Source: Gemmatimonadota bacterium
GTDB lineage: Bacteria; Gemmatimonadota; Gemmatimonadetes; Gemmatimonadales; Gemmatimonadaceae
Reading direction: 5' to 3'
NCBI GenBank assembly: GCA_023249305.1
Contig: JAHFCU010000005.1
Span: 34,274-98,273 of the forward strand
Length of the DNA stretch: 64,000 bases
The notes under the pieces were generated by a model, which did no database searches, was not told where the DNA came from, and worked only from the letters and a program-made list of their open reading frames with translations. Below are positions 8,542 to 16,534 of this stretch, piece after piece (positions within the stretch are counted from its first letter, which is position 1; each line of letters begins with the position of its first letter). The position numbers were made by a program, and so were the translations under genes.

Positions 8542-9050
8542 CAGGGCTTGCTGGGCTCGTTCAGCGGGTCGAAGATGCGCACCGTGGTGACCATCCGCGC
8601 GCTGCGCGTTCCGTGCAAGTCCGTCGGGACGATGAACTGGAACGGACCTGCGGTCGGCGAAAGCGGCGCGCTATCTCGTTCGAACGCGACGTAGACGCGC
8701 GTGGGGCCGAGCTTGGGTTCGATCTCCGCCGCCGAGAAGACAGCAACATATCCGTCGCTGGCGAGGGCGACGACAATCCAACCGGCGTGGCCAAGCCGCA
8801 GCGAATCGATGGGCGAGGCGGCAGCAGCCATCACGTCGAGCAGCCGCACAGCGCGATAGCGCACTGTGGGCGCGCCGTGAATGGAGAGGCTGACGGTGTC
8901 GGTTGGGAGACGTTTGAGGACGTCGAGCGATAGCGTCACGGACGGACGTCCATCGCGATCAACGCGTAACGCCTTTTCTTGGGCTGAGAGCGTGGCGCCA
9001 GCCAGGAGGCACGCCGCAGCGGTGAGTAGTGAAAGTGGTGTGCGGAACAT
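8541..9050 (-). CDS. Secreted small protein with molybdopterin-oxidoreductase (sulfite-oxidase) fold
   Basis: Starting at ATG 9050 the product is 169 residues with a clear signal peptide (MFRTPLSLLTAAACLLAG, cleavage near LSAQ), which is why this start is chosen over upstream codons to 9167. The mature part resembles the SUOX / oxidoreductase_molyb fold: a basic strand, VRYRAVRLLDVMAAA, GYVAVFSAAEIEP, and a C-terminal GPFQFIVPTDLHGTRSARMV segment. These short periplasmic versions often lack a full cofactor domain, and I cannot tell whether it binds molybdopterin. The stop overlaps the GNAT start (ATGA). Confidence 0.65.
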   Translation of the reverse strand: MFRTPLSLLTAAACLLAGATLSAQEKALRVDRDGRPSVTLSLDVLKRLPTDTVSLSIHGAPTVRYRAVRLLDVMAAAASPIDSLRLGHAGWIVVALASDGYVAVFSAAEIEPKLGPTRVYVAFERDSAPLSPTAGPFQFIVPTDLHGTRSARMVTTVRIFDPLNEPSKP

Positions 9051-9105
9051 GGCGCGAAAGATGCTGCCTCTCACACCGCGATGAAAGCGCCTTCGCGGCG
9101 CGACG

Positions 9106-9327
9106 TTACTGGCCGAGCAGCAGCTGCGCGCGCTCGAGTTCAGGCGAGGGCACGAAGAGGGTGACACCGCCGGCGACCGGGCCGAGGAAGCCGGGCCCGA
9201 ACATGCCGCCCTGCACGGCCTTCACGAGCACCGGTATTCCCTCTTCTTCGAGTTGCGCGCGGGCCATGTCGGCGTCGAACCCGTTTGGATAGTTGGCGAG
9301 CGGCACGAAGCGGGCTTCGTCGGACAT
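9106..9327 (-). CDS. DUF2007-like putative signal-transducing protein
   Basis: Short cytosolic protein of 73 residues with the pattern of DUF2007: an N-terminal FVPLANYPNGFDADMARAQLEEEGIPVLV, then a glycine-rich turn, and VTLFVPSPELERAQLLL. The family has a ferredoxin-like alpha-beta fold with no established function and is sometimes linked to PII-like signalling. An A/G-rich GAGGAA lies just upstream of the ATG. It is divergent from the pirin gene, with about 140 bp between them, and sits 55 bp upstream of the signal-peptide protein on the same strand. Confidence 0.75.
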   Translation of the reverse strand: MSDEARFVPLANYPNGFDADMARAQLEEEGIPVLVKAVQGGMFGPGFLGPVAGGVTLFVPSPELERAQLLLGQ

Positions 9328-9406
9328 CGAGGTTCCTCGGTTAGGACGCCGACTGAAAGATCGCGCACGGGCGCACGGGTTGAAAGCGTGCGCGCGAGTG
9401 GCGCGA

Positions 9407-9435
9407 TTGCGTCACTCGCTGACCTCCACTACGCT
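9407..9435 (+). promoter_or_regulatory. Possible sigma-70 promoter for the pirin gene
   Basis: TTGCGT and TACGCT hexamers are separated by 17 bp, about 30 bp before the pirin ATG. Both are imperfect matches, so this is a weak call. Confidence 0.3.
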
Positions 9436-9466
9436 ACGATCACCGCCCCCTGTTCGGGAGTCCCCC

Positions 9467-10369
9467 ATGTCCATTCGTCCCGTCAAGCGCATCGTCGAGT
9501 CCGTGCCCACCATCGAAGGCGCCGGCGTACGCCTGCGCCGCGCCTTCGGTTTCGGCGACACCAGTGACACCGATCCGTTCCTGCTGTTCGATGACTTTCG
9601 CGGCGACCGGCCGGCGGACTACCTCGCGGGCTTCCCATGGCACCCGCATCGCGGCATCGAGACGATCACCTACGTACTCGCCGGCGAAGTAGCTCACGGC
9701 GACAGCCTCGGCAACCACGGCACACTTGGCACCGGGGACGTGCAATGGATGACGGCAGGGCGGGGGATCCTACACCAGGAGATGCCAACTGGCGACACGC
9801 AGGGGCGCATGCACGGCTTCCAGTTGTGGGCCAACCTGCCCTCGGCAATGAAGATGACAGCGCCGAGGTATCAGGACGTGGGCGCGAAGGACATTCCATC
9901 GGTCACGGACGACGACGGCACGTCCGTGCGCGTGGTCTGCGGCGAGTTCTGGGGGAAGCGCGGGCCGGTGGACGGTATTGCGGCGGAGCCGCAGTACCTT
10001 GACGTGTGGGTACCGCCGGGAGTGCGAAAGGCACTCAAGGTGGACACTCATCGCAGTGCGTTCGCCTATGTCTTCGAGGGCGAGGGCAACTTCTGCGGCG
10101 CGTCCGCGCCCTTTGGCGTGCTCACCGAGAAGGACATTGACGAAAATGTCGCACGCGAGATGACGGGAAACCGCTCGCTCGTGCTCTTCGACGGTGGCGA
10201 TGAAGTCGTCGTGCAGGCCGGCGAGCGCGGGATCCGTTTCCTGCTCGTGTCAGGCGCGCCGATCAAGGAACCTGTAGCCTGGTACGGGCCGATCGTGATG
10301 AACACGAAGCAAGAGCTTCAGGTCGCGCTGGAAGAACTGCGCGCCGGGACGTTTATCCGCGAACGCTGA
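9467..10369 (+). CDS. Pirin-family protein
   Basis: Cytosolic bicupin of 300 residues. The pirin signature is clear: DPFLLFDDFRGD, FPWHPHRGIETITYVL with the metal-binding His residues, and GDVQWMTAGRGILHQEMP completing the first cupin's metal site, followed by MHGFQLWANLP. Bacterial pirins act as quercetin dioxygenases or redox-linked regulators of central metabolism; neither role can be assigned here. The ATG at 9467 is chosen because residues before it (open to 9293) show no similarity and overlap the divergent DUF2007 gene. The 3' end overlaps the convergent CHAD gene by 17 bp. Confidence 0.92.
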   Translation: MSIRPVKRIVESVPTIEGAGVRLRRAFGFGDTSDTDPFLLFDDFRGDRPADYLAGFPWHPHRGIETITYVLAGEVAHGDSLGNHGTLGTGDVQWMTAGRGILHQEMPTGDTQGRMHGFQLWANLPSAMKMTAPRYQDVGAKDIPSVTDDDGTSVRVVCGEFWGKRGPVDGIAAEPQYLDVWVPPGVRKALKVDTHRSAFAYVFEGEGNFCGASAPFGVLTEKDIDENVAREMTGNRSLVLFDGGDEVVVQAGERGIRFLLVSGAPIKEPVAWYGPIVMNTKQELQVALEELRAGTFIRER

Positions 10370-11438
10370 GGCTCAAGGTGGCGCTCGTGGCGGTGTTAGT
10401 GGTGTTAGCGGCGGTGTTGACGCCGAAGTTGCTCTTGAGCATAGCGGCGGCCTTCGCCGCCGCTCGTCGCACCCGCCTCGCGCGTGGACGCTCGAGCCGC
10501 GCAGGCAGACGCTCGAGGACGCGCCACGCCGCCGCGGCGGCAGGGGACGCGAGCAGGTCGAGCCCGCGGCGGAACGCGGCCAGCTCATGGCGCCGTACGG
10601 CCGCGCGCAGCGCGCGCAGGTCGCGGAGGGCAGGGCGTCCCGACGAGGGGCGCCTCCCACGGCGACGCGGTACGAGCAACGGCCCAAACCGCTCGGCGAA
10701 CACATGCGCATCGTGCAGGTCGCCGAACGCGTCCTGCAACAGGCGGAGGAATCGAAGCGTGCGCACCAGCGCCGGCGTCGGCAGGTCCACGGCTTCCACG
10801 AGATAGCGCAGCCGCTTGACTTTGATGCGCGCGCGATGGATCGCGGTCACCTGCGTTCGATGCTCGACGCGATCGAGCGCGCGGCGTGCCGCGCTGACAT
10901 GGTGTGCGAGCACCGGCGCGAGGTGCGCGCCGAGCGTTTCGGTTGATTCGTCGGCCTTGGAGCTGTCGGCGGGCGCGAACGCGCCCGCGATCGCAGCCGA
11001 GAGAGCGGGCCACTGCTTCGCGGATCGCTCCTGCAGGTGCTTGCGCTCGGTCGCGTACGTGGCGAGGCGTTGGGCGGCGAGCCACTGCGCGGCGCGCGCG
11101 GCGGGCGCCGTGAACGGCTCGCCGGGAGCCGTCAGCCATTGCCATTCTACCTGCGCGTCGCGCGCGGCGCCCGCACACCGGGCGAACCGGCGCAGCGCCA
11201 AACGGTCGCGGCGCGGCAGATCCGCGTGCAGGAGGTCACCCGTGGCTCGAATCCAGCTGCGAAGCCGGCGCAGCGCCACGCGGAAGTCGTGCACTTCTTC
11301 GTTTCCGACGGTCGCGGCGGCGTCCGCTCGCTTGGTGACGAGAAATGGCGCGGCCTTGTCGATCGCCCGCTCAAGACGCAGCCGGGCGACGGCGCGCGCG
11401 GCTTCGCGCGCGGGCTGGGCGAGCAGCCCGCGCTCCAC
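10353..11438 (-). CDS. CHAD-domain protein
   Basis: 361-residue all-helical, Arg- and His-rich protein with two CHAD half-repeats. The first contains EEVHDFRVALRRLRSW and the second IHRARIKVKRLRYLVEA, matching the conserved H-x-x-R-x-x-x-K/R-x-x-R pattern. CHAD domains bind polyphosphate and commonly accompany CYTH domains; a separate CYTH gene lies 8 kb away at 2431-3024. The last ~20 residues are a low-complexity Asn-Thr-Ala tail encoded by tandem short words around 10387-10420, which looks like repeat sequence recruited into the gene's 3' end. It overlaps the pirin stop by 17 bp and lies 26 bp upstream of nothing coding on its own strand. Confidence 0.85.
   Translation of the reverse strand: MERGLLAQPAREAARAVARLRLERAIDKAAPFLVTKRADAAATVGNEEVHDFRVALRRLRSWIRATGDLLHADLPRRDRLALRRFARCAGAARDAQVEWQWLTAPGEPFTAPAARAAQWLAAQRLATYATERKHLQERSAKQWPALSAAIAGAFAPADSSKADESTETLGAHLAPVLAHHVSAARRALDRVEHRTQVTAIHRARIKVKRLRYLVEAVDLPTPALVRTLRFLRLLQDAFGDLHDAHVFAERFGPLLVPRRRGRRPSSGRPALRDLRALRAAVRRHELAAFRRGLDLLASPAAAAAWRVLERLPARLERPRARRVRRAAAKAAAMLKSNFGVNTAANTTNTATSATLSLSVRG
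10387..10420. repeat. Short-word tandem repeat in the CHAD 3' end
   Basis: Degenerate tandem copies of a GGTGTTAG / GCGGTGTTG word, read as Thr-Asn-Thr-Ala codons at the C-terminus of the CHAD gene. Confidence 0.6.
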
Positions 11439-11464
11439 GGGCGCACGGCGTTGGGTGCGTCGCC

Positions 11465-14400
11465 TCAGCGGATCAGCTTCAGCAGGGCCGCCACCGCCGC
11501 CTCGAGTTGCTGGTCCTTGCCGCGGCTGACCGCCTGATACTCGTTCATCACCCGGATGTCGGGTTCGGTCTGCAGGTTCTCAAGGTACTTGCCCGTGATC
11601 GCGTCCTTCACCCCCACACCCGGCACGCCCCAGCGCAGTCCGTCGGCCAGCATTTCCCACCCGGAAAATGTGCACGTACCCGGCACGGGCATGCCGACCA
11701 AGGGGCCGAGTTGCTGCGCCTTGTAGGCGTACGCGAAGCAGTGGCCGTCGCTGTAGTTCGCCTCATTCGCCAGCGCCACGCTGGGCTTGCTCCAGCGGAA
11801 GTTCGGTTCGTAGCCCGTGGCGCGCGTGTCGGTGGTGTAGTCGAAGAACTTCTTGCCGCTCAGAAACATCGCGAGATCGGCCACGAGGTCGCCGCCGCCA
11901 TTGAAGCGCGTGTCCACCACCACACCCTTGCGCGTGGCGTACTTGCCCATGACGTCCTCGACCGTCGTGCGCATCGCGCCGTCGTTCATGCCGGGAATGT
12001 GCACGTAGCCAAGCTGCCCGTTGCTCAGCCGATCCACTTCGGCGGCGTTGCGCCGCACCCAGCGCGCGTAGAGCAGGCGGTTCTCCTCGGCGGGCGCCAC
12101 CGGCTTCACGACGACCTCGGACTTCGTCGCGCCATCGGCGAGCGCGAGCAGCACGTTCTTGCTTGCCTTGCGGTTCAGGAACTGCGCCAAGTCGCTCGCC
12201 GGCGTGACTGGCTGGCCGTCTACTGCTTCGATGATCATCCCTGGCTTCACGTTCAAGCCGGCCTTGTCGAGCGGGCCGTCCTTGATGACCTCGTCAATCT
12301 TCACGCCGGCGCCGGCATACGTCTGGTCGAGGAAGACACCGAGCGATGCCGTGGCGTCGTCGGTCGGCGATGATGACGAGAACGTCGCGCCGCTGTGGCT
12401 GATGTTCAGCTCGCCGAGCATCTCGGCGAGCATTTCGGCGAATTCGTACTGCGTGCCGATGTGCGGCAGGTACTTGGCGTAGACCGGCCGGATTGCCTGC
12501 CAGTCGATGCCATGGTAGCCCTTGCTGTAGAACGTGTCGCGCACCTTGCGCCACACATGGTCGAACATCGCCTCACGCTCGGCGTTCACGTCGAGCGTCA
12601 TCTCGCCGCTCAGCGGCACTGCGTCGCGCTTGGCGGCCACCGGATCAATCTTCGCGATCGCGCCGTCGGCGAGCAGGAAGATGCTCTTCTGCTCGCTGTC
12701 CCACGCCATGCTCCCGCCATTGGCGTTCAGCGCGAGCACCTGCTTGGTCTCCTTGGTGCGCAGGTTCGTGGACCACAGGTTCATTCCCTTCTCGAACCGC
12801 GCGAGGTAGTACAGCGTCTCGCCGTCCTTGCTGACGAGCGCATCGCCGAGCGACGACGAGTGGATGGTGAGGCGCGCCTTGCGTGTCTCGATGCCATCAA
12901 AATCGAACTTGAGCGGCTCGACCTTTGCCGCCGAATCCGTCTTCGCCTTCGCTGTGTCCGCCTTGGCCTTGGAGGTGTCGGGCTTGGGCTTTGCCTTGTC
13001 CTCCAGCTCCTTCACGAGGGCGTACTCTTCCTTCGTGAGCCGGAAGCGGTCCCATGCGTCCTTGGTGAAGAACATCGCGTAGGCGTCTCGCTGGGCGGCG
13101 CCCGACTGTGCGACCGCCTTGAGACCGTCGCGGTTGCTCATCCAGAGCATCGCCTTGCCGCCGAGGATCCATTTGGCGTCGCCGTCGTCGAAACCGCTCT
13201 GCGTGAGGTTGATGACGCTCCCCTTGCCGTCGGTCGCCACGAGGCCGACCTCACCTGGGGCGATGCCTGGCACGCTGAGGTCGAATAGCATCCACTTGCT
13301 GTCGGGACTCCAGGCGAACTGCTGGCTGGGAGTGTTGGCGAAGATTGACTTGTCGTCGAGCAGCGTGCGCGACTGTTTCGCCGCGAGGTTCAGCACGCGG
13401 AGCGTGTTGCGGTCCTCGACGAACGCGAGCTCCTTGCCGTCAGGTGAGAAGACCGGCTGGTAGTTCTGGTGTTCGTTGGCGATGAGCGGCGCCTCGCGCA
13501 CGACCGTCGAGGCGTAGAAGTACGGCTCGGCGTCGCGCGTGCGGCGGGCTTCGAAGATCGCCCACTTGCCGTCGCGCTCAGAGGCATAGACGAGCGCCTT
13601 GCCGTCGGGCGAGAAGCGGACGCCCGTTTCGGTGGCCGGCGTGTTCGTGACGCGCTTCGTCACGCCGCCTTCAACGCTCGCGACGAACACGTCGCCGCGG
13701 AAGACGAACGCCACTTCCTTGCCGCTGGGTGCGACGGTCATTTCGCGCGCGCCGCCCGTGACGGCGACGACAGCGTCGCCGTTGGCTTTTGCATCCGCGG
13801 CGATGGTCACCGGAACCCGCTGTGGCTGGGCGCCCGGCTTCATCGTGTAAAGTTGGCCGTCGTGTCCGAATGCGAGCGTGCCGTTGTCTGTGATGCTGAG
13901 AAAGCGAACCGGCAGTCCCTTGAACGACGTCACCTGCTGCGACTTGCCGCCGGCGAGCGGCATCTTGTGGACGTTGATGGTGCCGCTTTCCTCGCTGAGG
14001 TAGTAGAACGCCTTGTCGCCTTCGGCGAAGACGGGTTGGCGATCTTCGCCCGCGAAGGTCGTGATTTGGCGGTGTGCCCCGGTCTTCACGTCATACACCC
14101 AGATGTCGCGTGCCACCGACGACACGTGATGTTTGCGCCACACGTTTTCGCGACCCTTGTTGTCGGTGTAGATGAGCAGTTGCCCGTCGCGGCTGTAGCG
14201 TGCGTCATCGGCGGGCGTCGTGAGCACCTGCACGGGGCGTCCGCCGGAGGCCGGTACCGTCCAGAGCTCCGGCATCGAGGCGGCGGAATACTGCCTGTTG
14301 GACGCTGCGTCCATGCGCGCGCCGCCGAAGAGCACCGACTTGTCGCCGGGCGTGAAACTGTACGGGTACTCGTTGGCCGAGTGGTACGTGAGGCGCTGCG

Positions 14401-14704
14401 CCTCGCCGCCGGTGGCTGGCATGACGTAAATGTCGAAGTTGCCGTGCCGGTCGCTCGCAAACGCAATGCGCGTGCCGTCGCGGCTCCAGACCGGCATGAA
14501 ATCCTGTGCCGGGTGCTGGGTGAGCTGTGTGGCTGCGCCGCCGGATGCAGGCACGCGCCAAAGGTCGCCGCGATACGTGAAGACGATCGTCTGCTGGTCG
14601 GGCGAGATCGCCGGATAACGCATCCAGCCGGGGGTGTTCTGGGCGGCGACAGACGTGGTGACTACTGCAAACGCCGCGATGGCGGCGAGCTTCCGGGCGG
14701 ACAT
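11465..14704 (-). CDS. Tricorn-like S41 protease with beta-propeller and PDZ domains
   Basis: Exported peptidase of 1079 residues with a signal peptide (KLAAIAAFAVVTTSVAAQ). The N-terminal ~700 residues are WD40/TolB-type propeller repeats such as YPAISPDQQTIVFTYRGDLW and PVWSRDGTRIAFASDRHG. A Lys-Ala-Asp rich linker follows (KPKPDTSKAKADTAK), then a helical C1-like part, a PDZ domain (TASLGVFLDQTYAGAGVKI...) and an S41 core. The core has LGYVHIPGMNDGAM, VVVDTRFNGGGD and NYSDGHCF, where the Ser near residue 985 is the likely nucleophile. Tricorn-type enzymes degrade peptides released by other proteases; secreted forms probably scavenge peptides in the periplasm. A sigma-70-like promoter lies 55 bp upstream. 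Confidence 0.9.
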   Translation of the reverse strand: MSARKLAAIAAFAVVTTSVAAQNTPGWMRYPAISPDQQTIVFTYRGDLWRVPASGGAATQLTQHPAQDFMPVWSRDGTRIAFASDRHGNFDIYVMPATGGEAQRLTYHSANEYPYSFTPGDKSVLFGGARMDAASNRQYSAASMPELWTVPASGGRPVQVLTTPADDARYSRDGQLLIYTDNKGRENVWRKHHVSSVARDIWVYDVKTGAHRQITTFAGEDRQPVFAEGDKAFYYLSEESGTINVHKMPLAGGKSQQVTSFKGLPVRFLSITDNGTLAFGHDGQLYTMKPGAQPQRVPVTIAADAKANGDAVVAVTGGAREMTVAPSGKEVAFVFRGDVFVASVEGGVTKRVTNTPATETGVRFSPDGKALVYASERDGKWAIFEARRTRDAEPYFYASTVVREAPLIANEHQNYQPVFSPDGKELAFVEDRNTLRVLNLAAKQSRTLLDDKSIFANTPSQQFAWSPDSKWMLFDLSVPGIAPGEVGLVATDGKGSVINLTQSGFDDGDAKWILGGKAMLWMSNRDGLKAVAQSGAAQRDAYAMFFTKDAWDRFRLTKEEYALVKELEDKAKPKPDTSKAKADTAKAKTDSAAKVEPLKFDFDGIETRKARLTIHSSSLGDALVSKDGETLYYLARFEKGMNLWSTNLRTKETKQVLALNANGGSMAWDSEQKSIFLLADGAIAKIDPVAAKRDAVPLSGEMTLDVNAEREAMFDHVWRKVRDTFYSKGYHGIDWQAIRPVYAKYLPHIGTQYEFAEMLAEMLGELNISHSGATFSSSSPTDDATASLGVFLDQTYAGAGVKIDEVIKDGPLDKAGLNVKPGMIIEAVDGQPVTPASDLAQFLNRKASKNVLLALADGATKSEVVVKPVAPAEENRLLYARWVRRNAAEVDRLSNGQLGYVHIPGMNDGAMRTTVEDVMGKYATRKGVVVDTRFNGGGDLVADLAMFLSGKKFFDYTTDTRATGYEPNFRWSKPSVALANEANYSDGHCFAYAYKAQQLGPLVGMPVPGTCTFSGWEMLADGLRWGVPGVGVKDAITGKYLENLQTEPDIRVMNEYQAVSRGKDQQLEAAVAALLKLIR

Positions 14705-14758
14705 GTGGGAATATCGGCAAGAGGAAGTGCGCGCCGAGTAGGAATTGCGCGTTCACAG

Positions 14759-14788
14759 ATTGTAGCCGTTCGGTTAGGGCGTGAGCAA
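14759..14788 (-). promoter_or_regulatory. Sigma-70-type promoter of the tricorn-like protease gene
   Basis: On the minus strand TTGCTC and TACAAT are separated by 18 bp, placing a start site about 45-50 bases before the ATG at 14704. This is the best -35/-10 pair I found in the window. Confidence 0.5.
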
Positions 14789-14857
14789 GCGAAGGCCTTA
14801 TAGATGAAATCGGCGAGCGGTCTCGGCAGGCAAGCACACGGCGGCATCCCACGGCAA

Positions 14858-14891
14858 GGCGGCCCGCGCGAAAGTGCTCGCGCGGGCCGCC
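14858..14891 (-). terminator. Hairpin terminator after the SusCD operon
   Basis: Perfect 13-bp GC-only inverted repeat (GGCGGCCCGCGCG and its complement) with an 8-base loop, 27 bp past the SusD stop. No long T-run follows on the minus strand, so termination efficiency is uncertain. Confidence 0.6.
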
Positions 14892-14917
14892 TGTATGCTT
14901 GGATGACGCGTTCGATG

Positions 14918-16519
14918 CTACGGGCAGCGCGGCATCGCTATCGGACAGGCTTCTGGTGTCGGAGCAGGTGCGCTGCCTTCGCCCCCGCCACCGTACGTGT
15001 AGAGATCCTGGCGCAGCACGCCAAGCTCACGTCCCGGCACCGGCAGGTGGAGCAGCGTGTTCTCAGGCAGCGTCTGCCAGCCGCGGGCGTCCAGGAATGC
15101 AATGACGCCGGAAACGCCAAAGCCCTCGATCCGCTTCTCGTAGCGAAGCGCATCCCACAGGCTGCCGCACGCGCCGCTGAGCTTGCGAGGCACGCAGCCC
15201 GGGGTGTCCGGCGGTCCGTCAATCGTCACCGGCGGTAGCTGGCCGTTGGCGATGCGCGTCTTGTTGATGAGCGGCACGGCTTCGGCAGCGCGGCCCAGCC
15301 GGATGAGCGCCTCGGCCTTGAGCAGGTCCATCTCGGCGACCGTCATGGCCACCTGCGCGCCGTTCTCCCACGTCGTGCCGGTGCCGTTGCGCAAATAGTA
15401 GTACCACGAAAACCGCCATGTGCCGCGTGATGCCGTGAAGATGTCGTTCTTGTTATAGCCGACGTAGATGCCCGGCGACGCCGGACCTGTGGTCCCCTGA
15501 ATGCGTCGGTCCTTCGTGTTCATCTGGAAGCCCACGCGCGACGTGAGCGGCGTGTTCACCCAGTTGACGTATCCGTTGGTCGAATCGGCCGGGCCGATCA
15601 GGTCGTACGCCGGCCGGCCGAAATCGCTCGGACGCCCGACGGTGCGCAGGCGCGCCACAAGCCGCTTCCAGTCATCCCACAGGATGAGCGACTGGGCCGT
15701 CGGGGTGAAATCCGCCTTGATGCCGGCGTCGACGCGCTGGATGACCGCGTTCCAGTTGACCGTGGCACGCTCGGCGCGCGTGCGCGCCGAGTACACGAGC
15801 AAGCGGGCGGCGAACGAGTTGGCGAGCTGGACGAACTGGTCCCGCGTCATGGCGGTATACAGCCAGCTGTCCAATGGCAGCGTGAAGTTGAACTTGTTGG
15901 CGACGGCGATCGCCGTGTCCAGCTGCATGATCGCCGCAGCCGTCACTTCCTTGTACGTCTTGAACTGCGGGTTCTTGAGCGTGTCGAGATCGACCTTCTC
16001 GTCGACCATGAAGGCCTTGTCGAAGTACAGGCCCAAGTAGCCATATGAGAGCCCCTGCATGAACTTGCCCACCGCCTTGGTGCGCATCGTACGCAGGGTG
16101 TCCACCACAATCACGCCGCGGTCAACCGCGAACAGCGCATCGTTGACCGATGAGATGGTGCGATAGAGCGCATACCACGGTCCCTCCGTGACCTGGTTGC
16201 GCGCGTTCACGGGGCTATTGTTCCACGGCGTGCGGGGAATGGCGGAAAGTTCGAGCTGGCCGAAGTCGGCGAAACCCGACGTGACTTCCATGGCCATGGT
16301 CGAGAACGCCCACGCCGGATAGTCGTCGTGGCCGGCCACCGGCCACCACGTACGGAACGCCGACGCGACGAACGTCTCGGAAGCGGTCGGCTGCTGCGTG
16401 GCGCGGATCGCGTCAGGGAGGTTGGGGTTCGTGACCGCGAGTTCCTGGCACGACGCCAGGGCGAGTGCGAGCACCGGGATCAGCGTCCGCAGGCGGAGGC
16501 GATTCTGAGTCGTTTGCAT
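14918..16519 (-). CDS. SusD/RagB-family outer-membrane lipoprotein
   Basis: Surface-exposed nutrient-binding lipoprotein that pairs with a SusC-type TonB-dependent receptor. Its 533 residues start with a signal peptide and lipobox (ALALASCQE), followed by TNPNLPDAIRA and TPR-like helices. MTVAEMDLLKAEALIRLGR and the C-terminal ALRYEKRIEGFG segment are family landmarks. The gene lies 15 bp downstream of the SusC gene, so the two form an operon. Known pairs import glycans, but Gemmatimonadota and Bacteroidetes also use them for peptides and other substrates. No carbohydrate-active enzyme is adjacent and the nearest enzyme is a tricorn-like protease, so peptide import is a reasonable guess, not shown. 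Confidence 0.9.
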   Translation of the reverse strand: MQTTQNRLRLRTLIPVLALALASCQELAVTNPNLPDAIRATQQPTASETFVASAFRTWWPVAGHDDYPAWAFSTMAMEVTSGFADFGQLELSAIPRTPWNNSPVNARNQVTEGPWYALYRTISSVNDALFAVDRGVIVVDTLRTMRTKAVGKFMQGLSYGYLGLYFDKAFMVDEKVDLDTLKNPQFKTYKEVTAAAIMQLDTAIAVANKFNFTLPLDSWLYTAMTRDQFVQLANSFAARLLVYSARTRAERATVNWNAVIQRVDAGIKADFTPTAQSLILWDDWKRLVARLRTVGRPSDFGRPAYDLIGPADSTNGYVNWVNTPLTSRVGFQMNTKDRRIQGTTGPASPGIYVGYNKNDIFTASRGTWRFSWYYYLRNGTGTTWENGAQVAMTVAEMDLLKAEALIRLGRAAEAVPLINKTRIANGQLPPVTIDGPPDTPGCVPRKLSGACGSLWDALRYEKRIEGFGVSGVIAFLDARGWQTLPENTLLHLPVPGRELGVLRQDLYTYGGGGEGSAPAPTPEACPIAMPRCP

Positions 16520-16534
16520 TTGCCTGTCCTCGCC

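Noticed and set aside
13469..14803. 444-residue open frame opposite the tricorn-like protease
   Set aside because: Third-position GC bias leaves long antisense frames open. Its translation is Arg/Asp/His-rich without any recognisable motif, while the minus-strand protein has clear propeller repeats.
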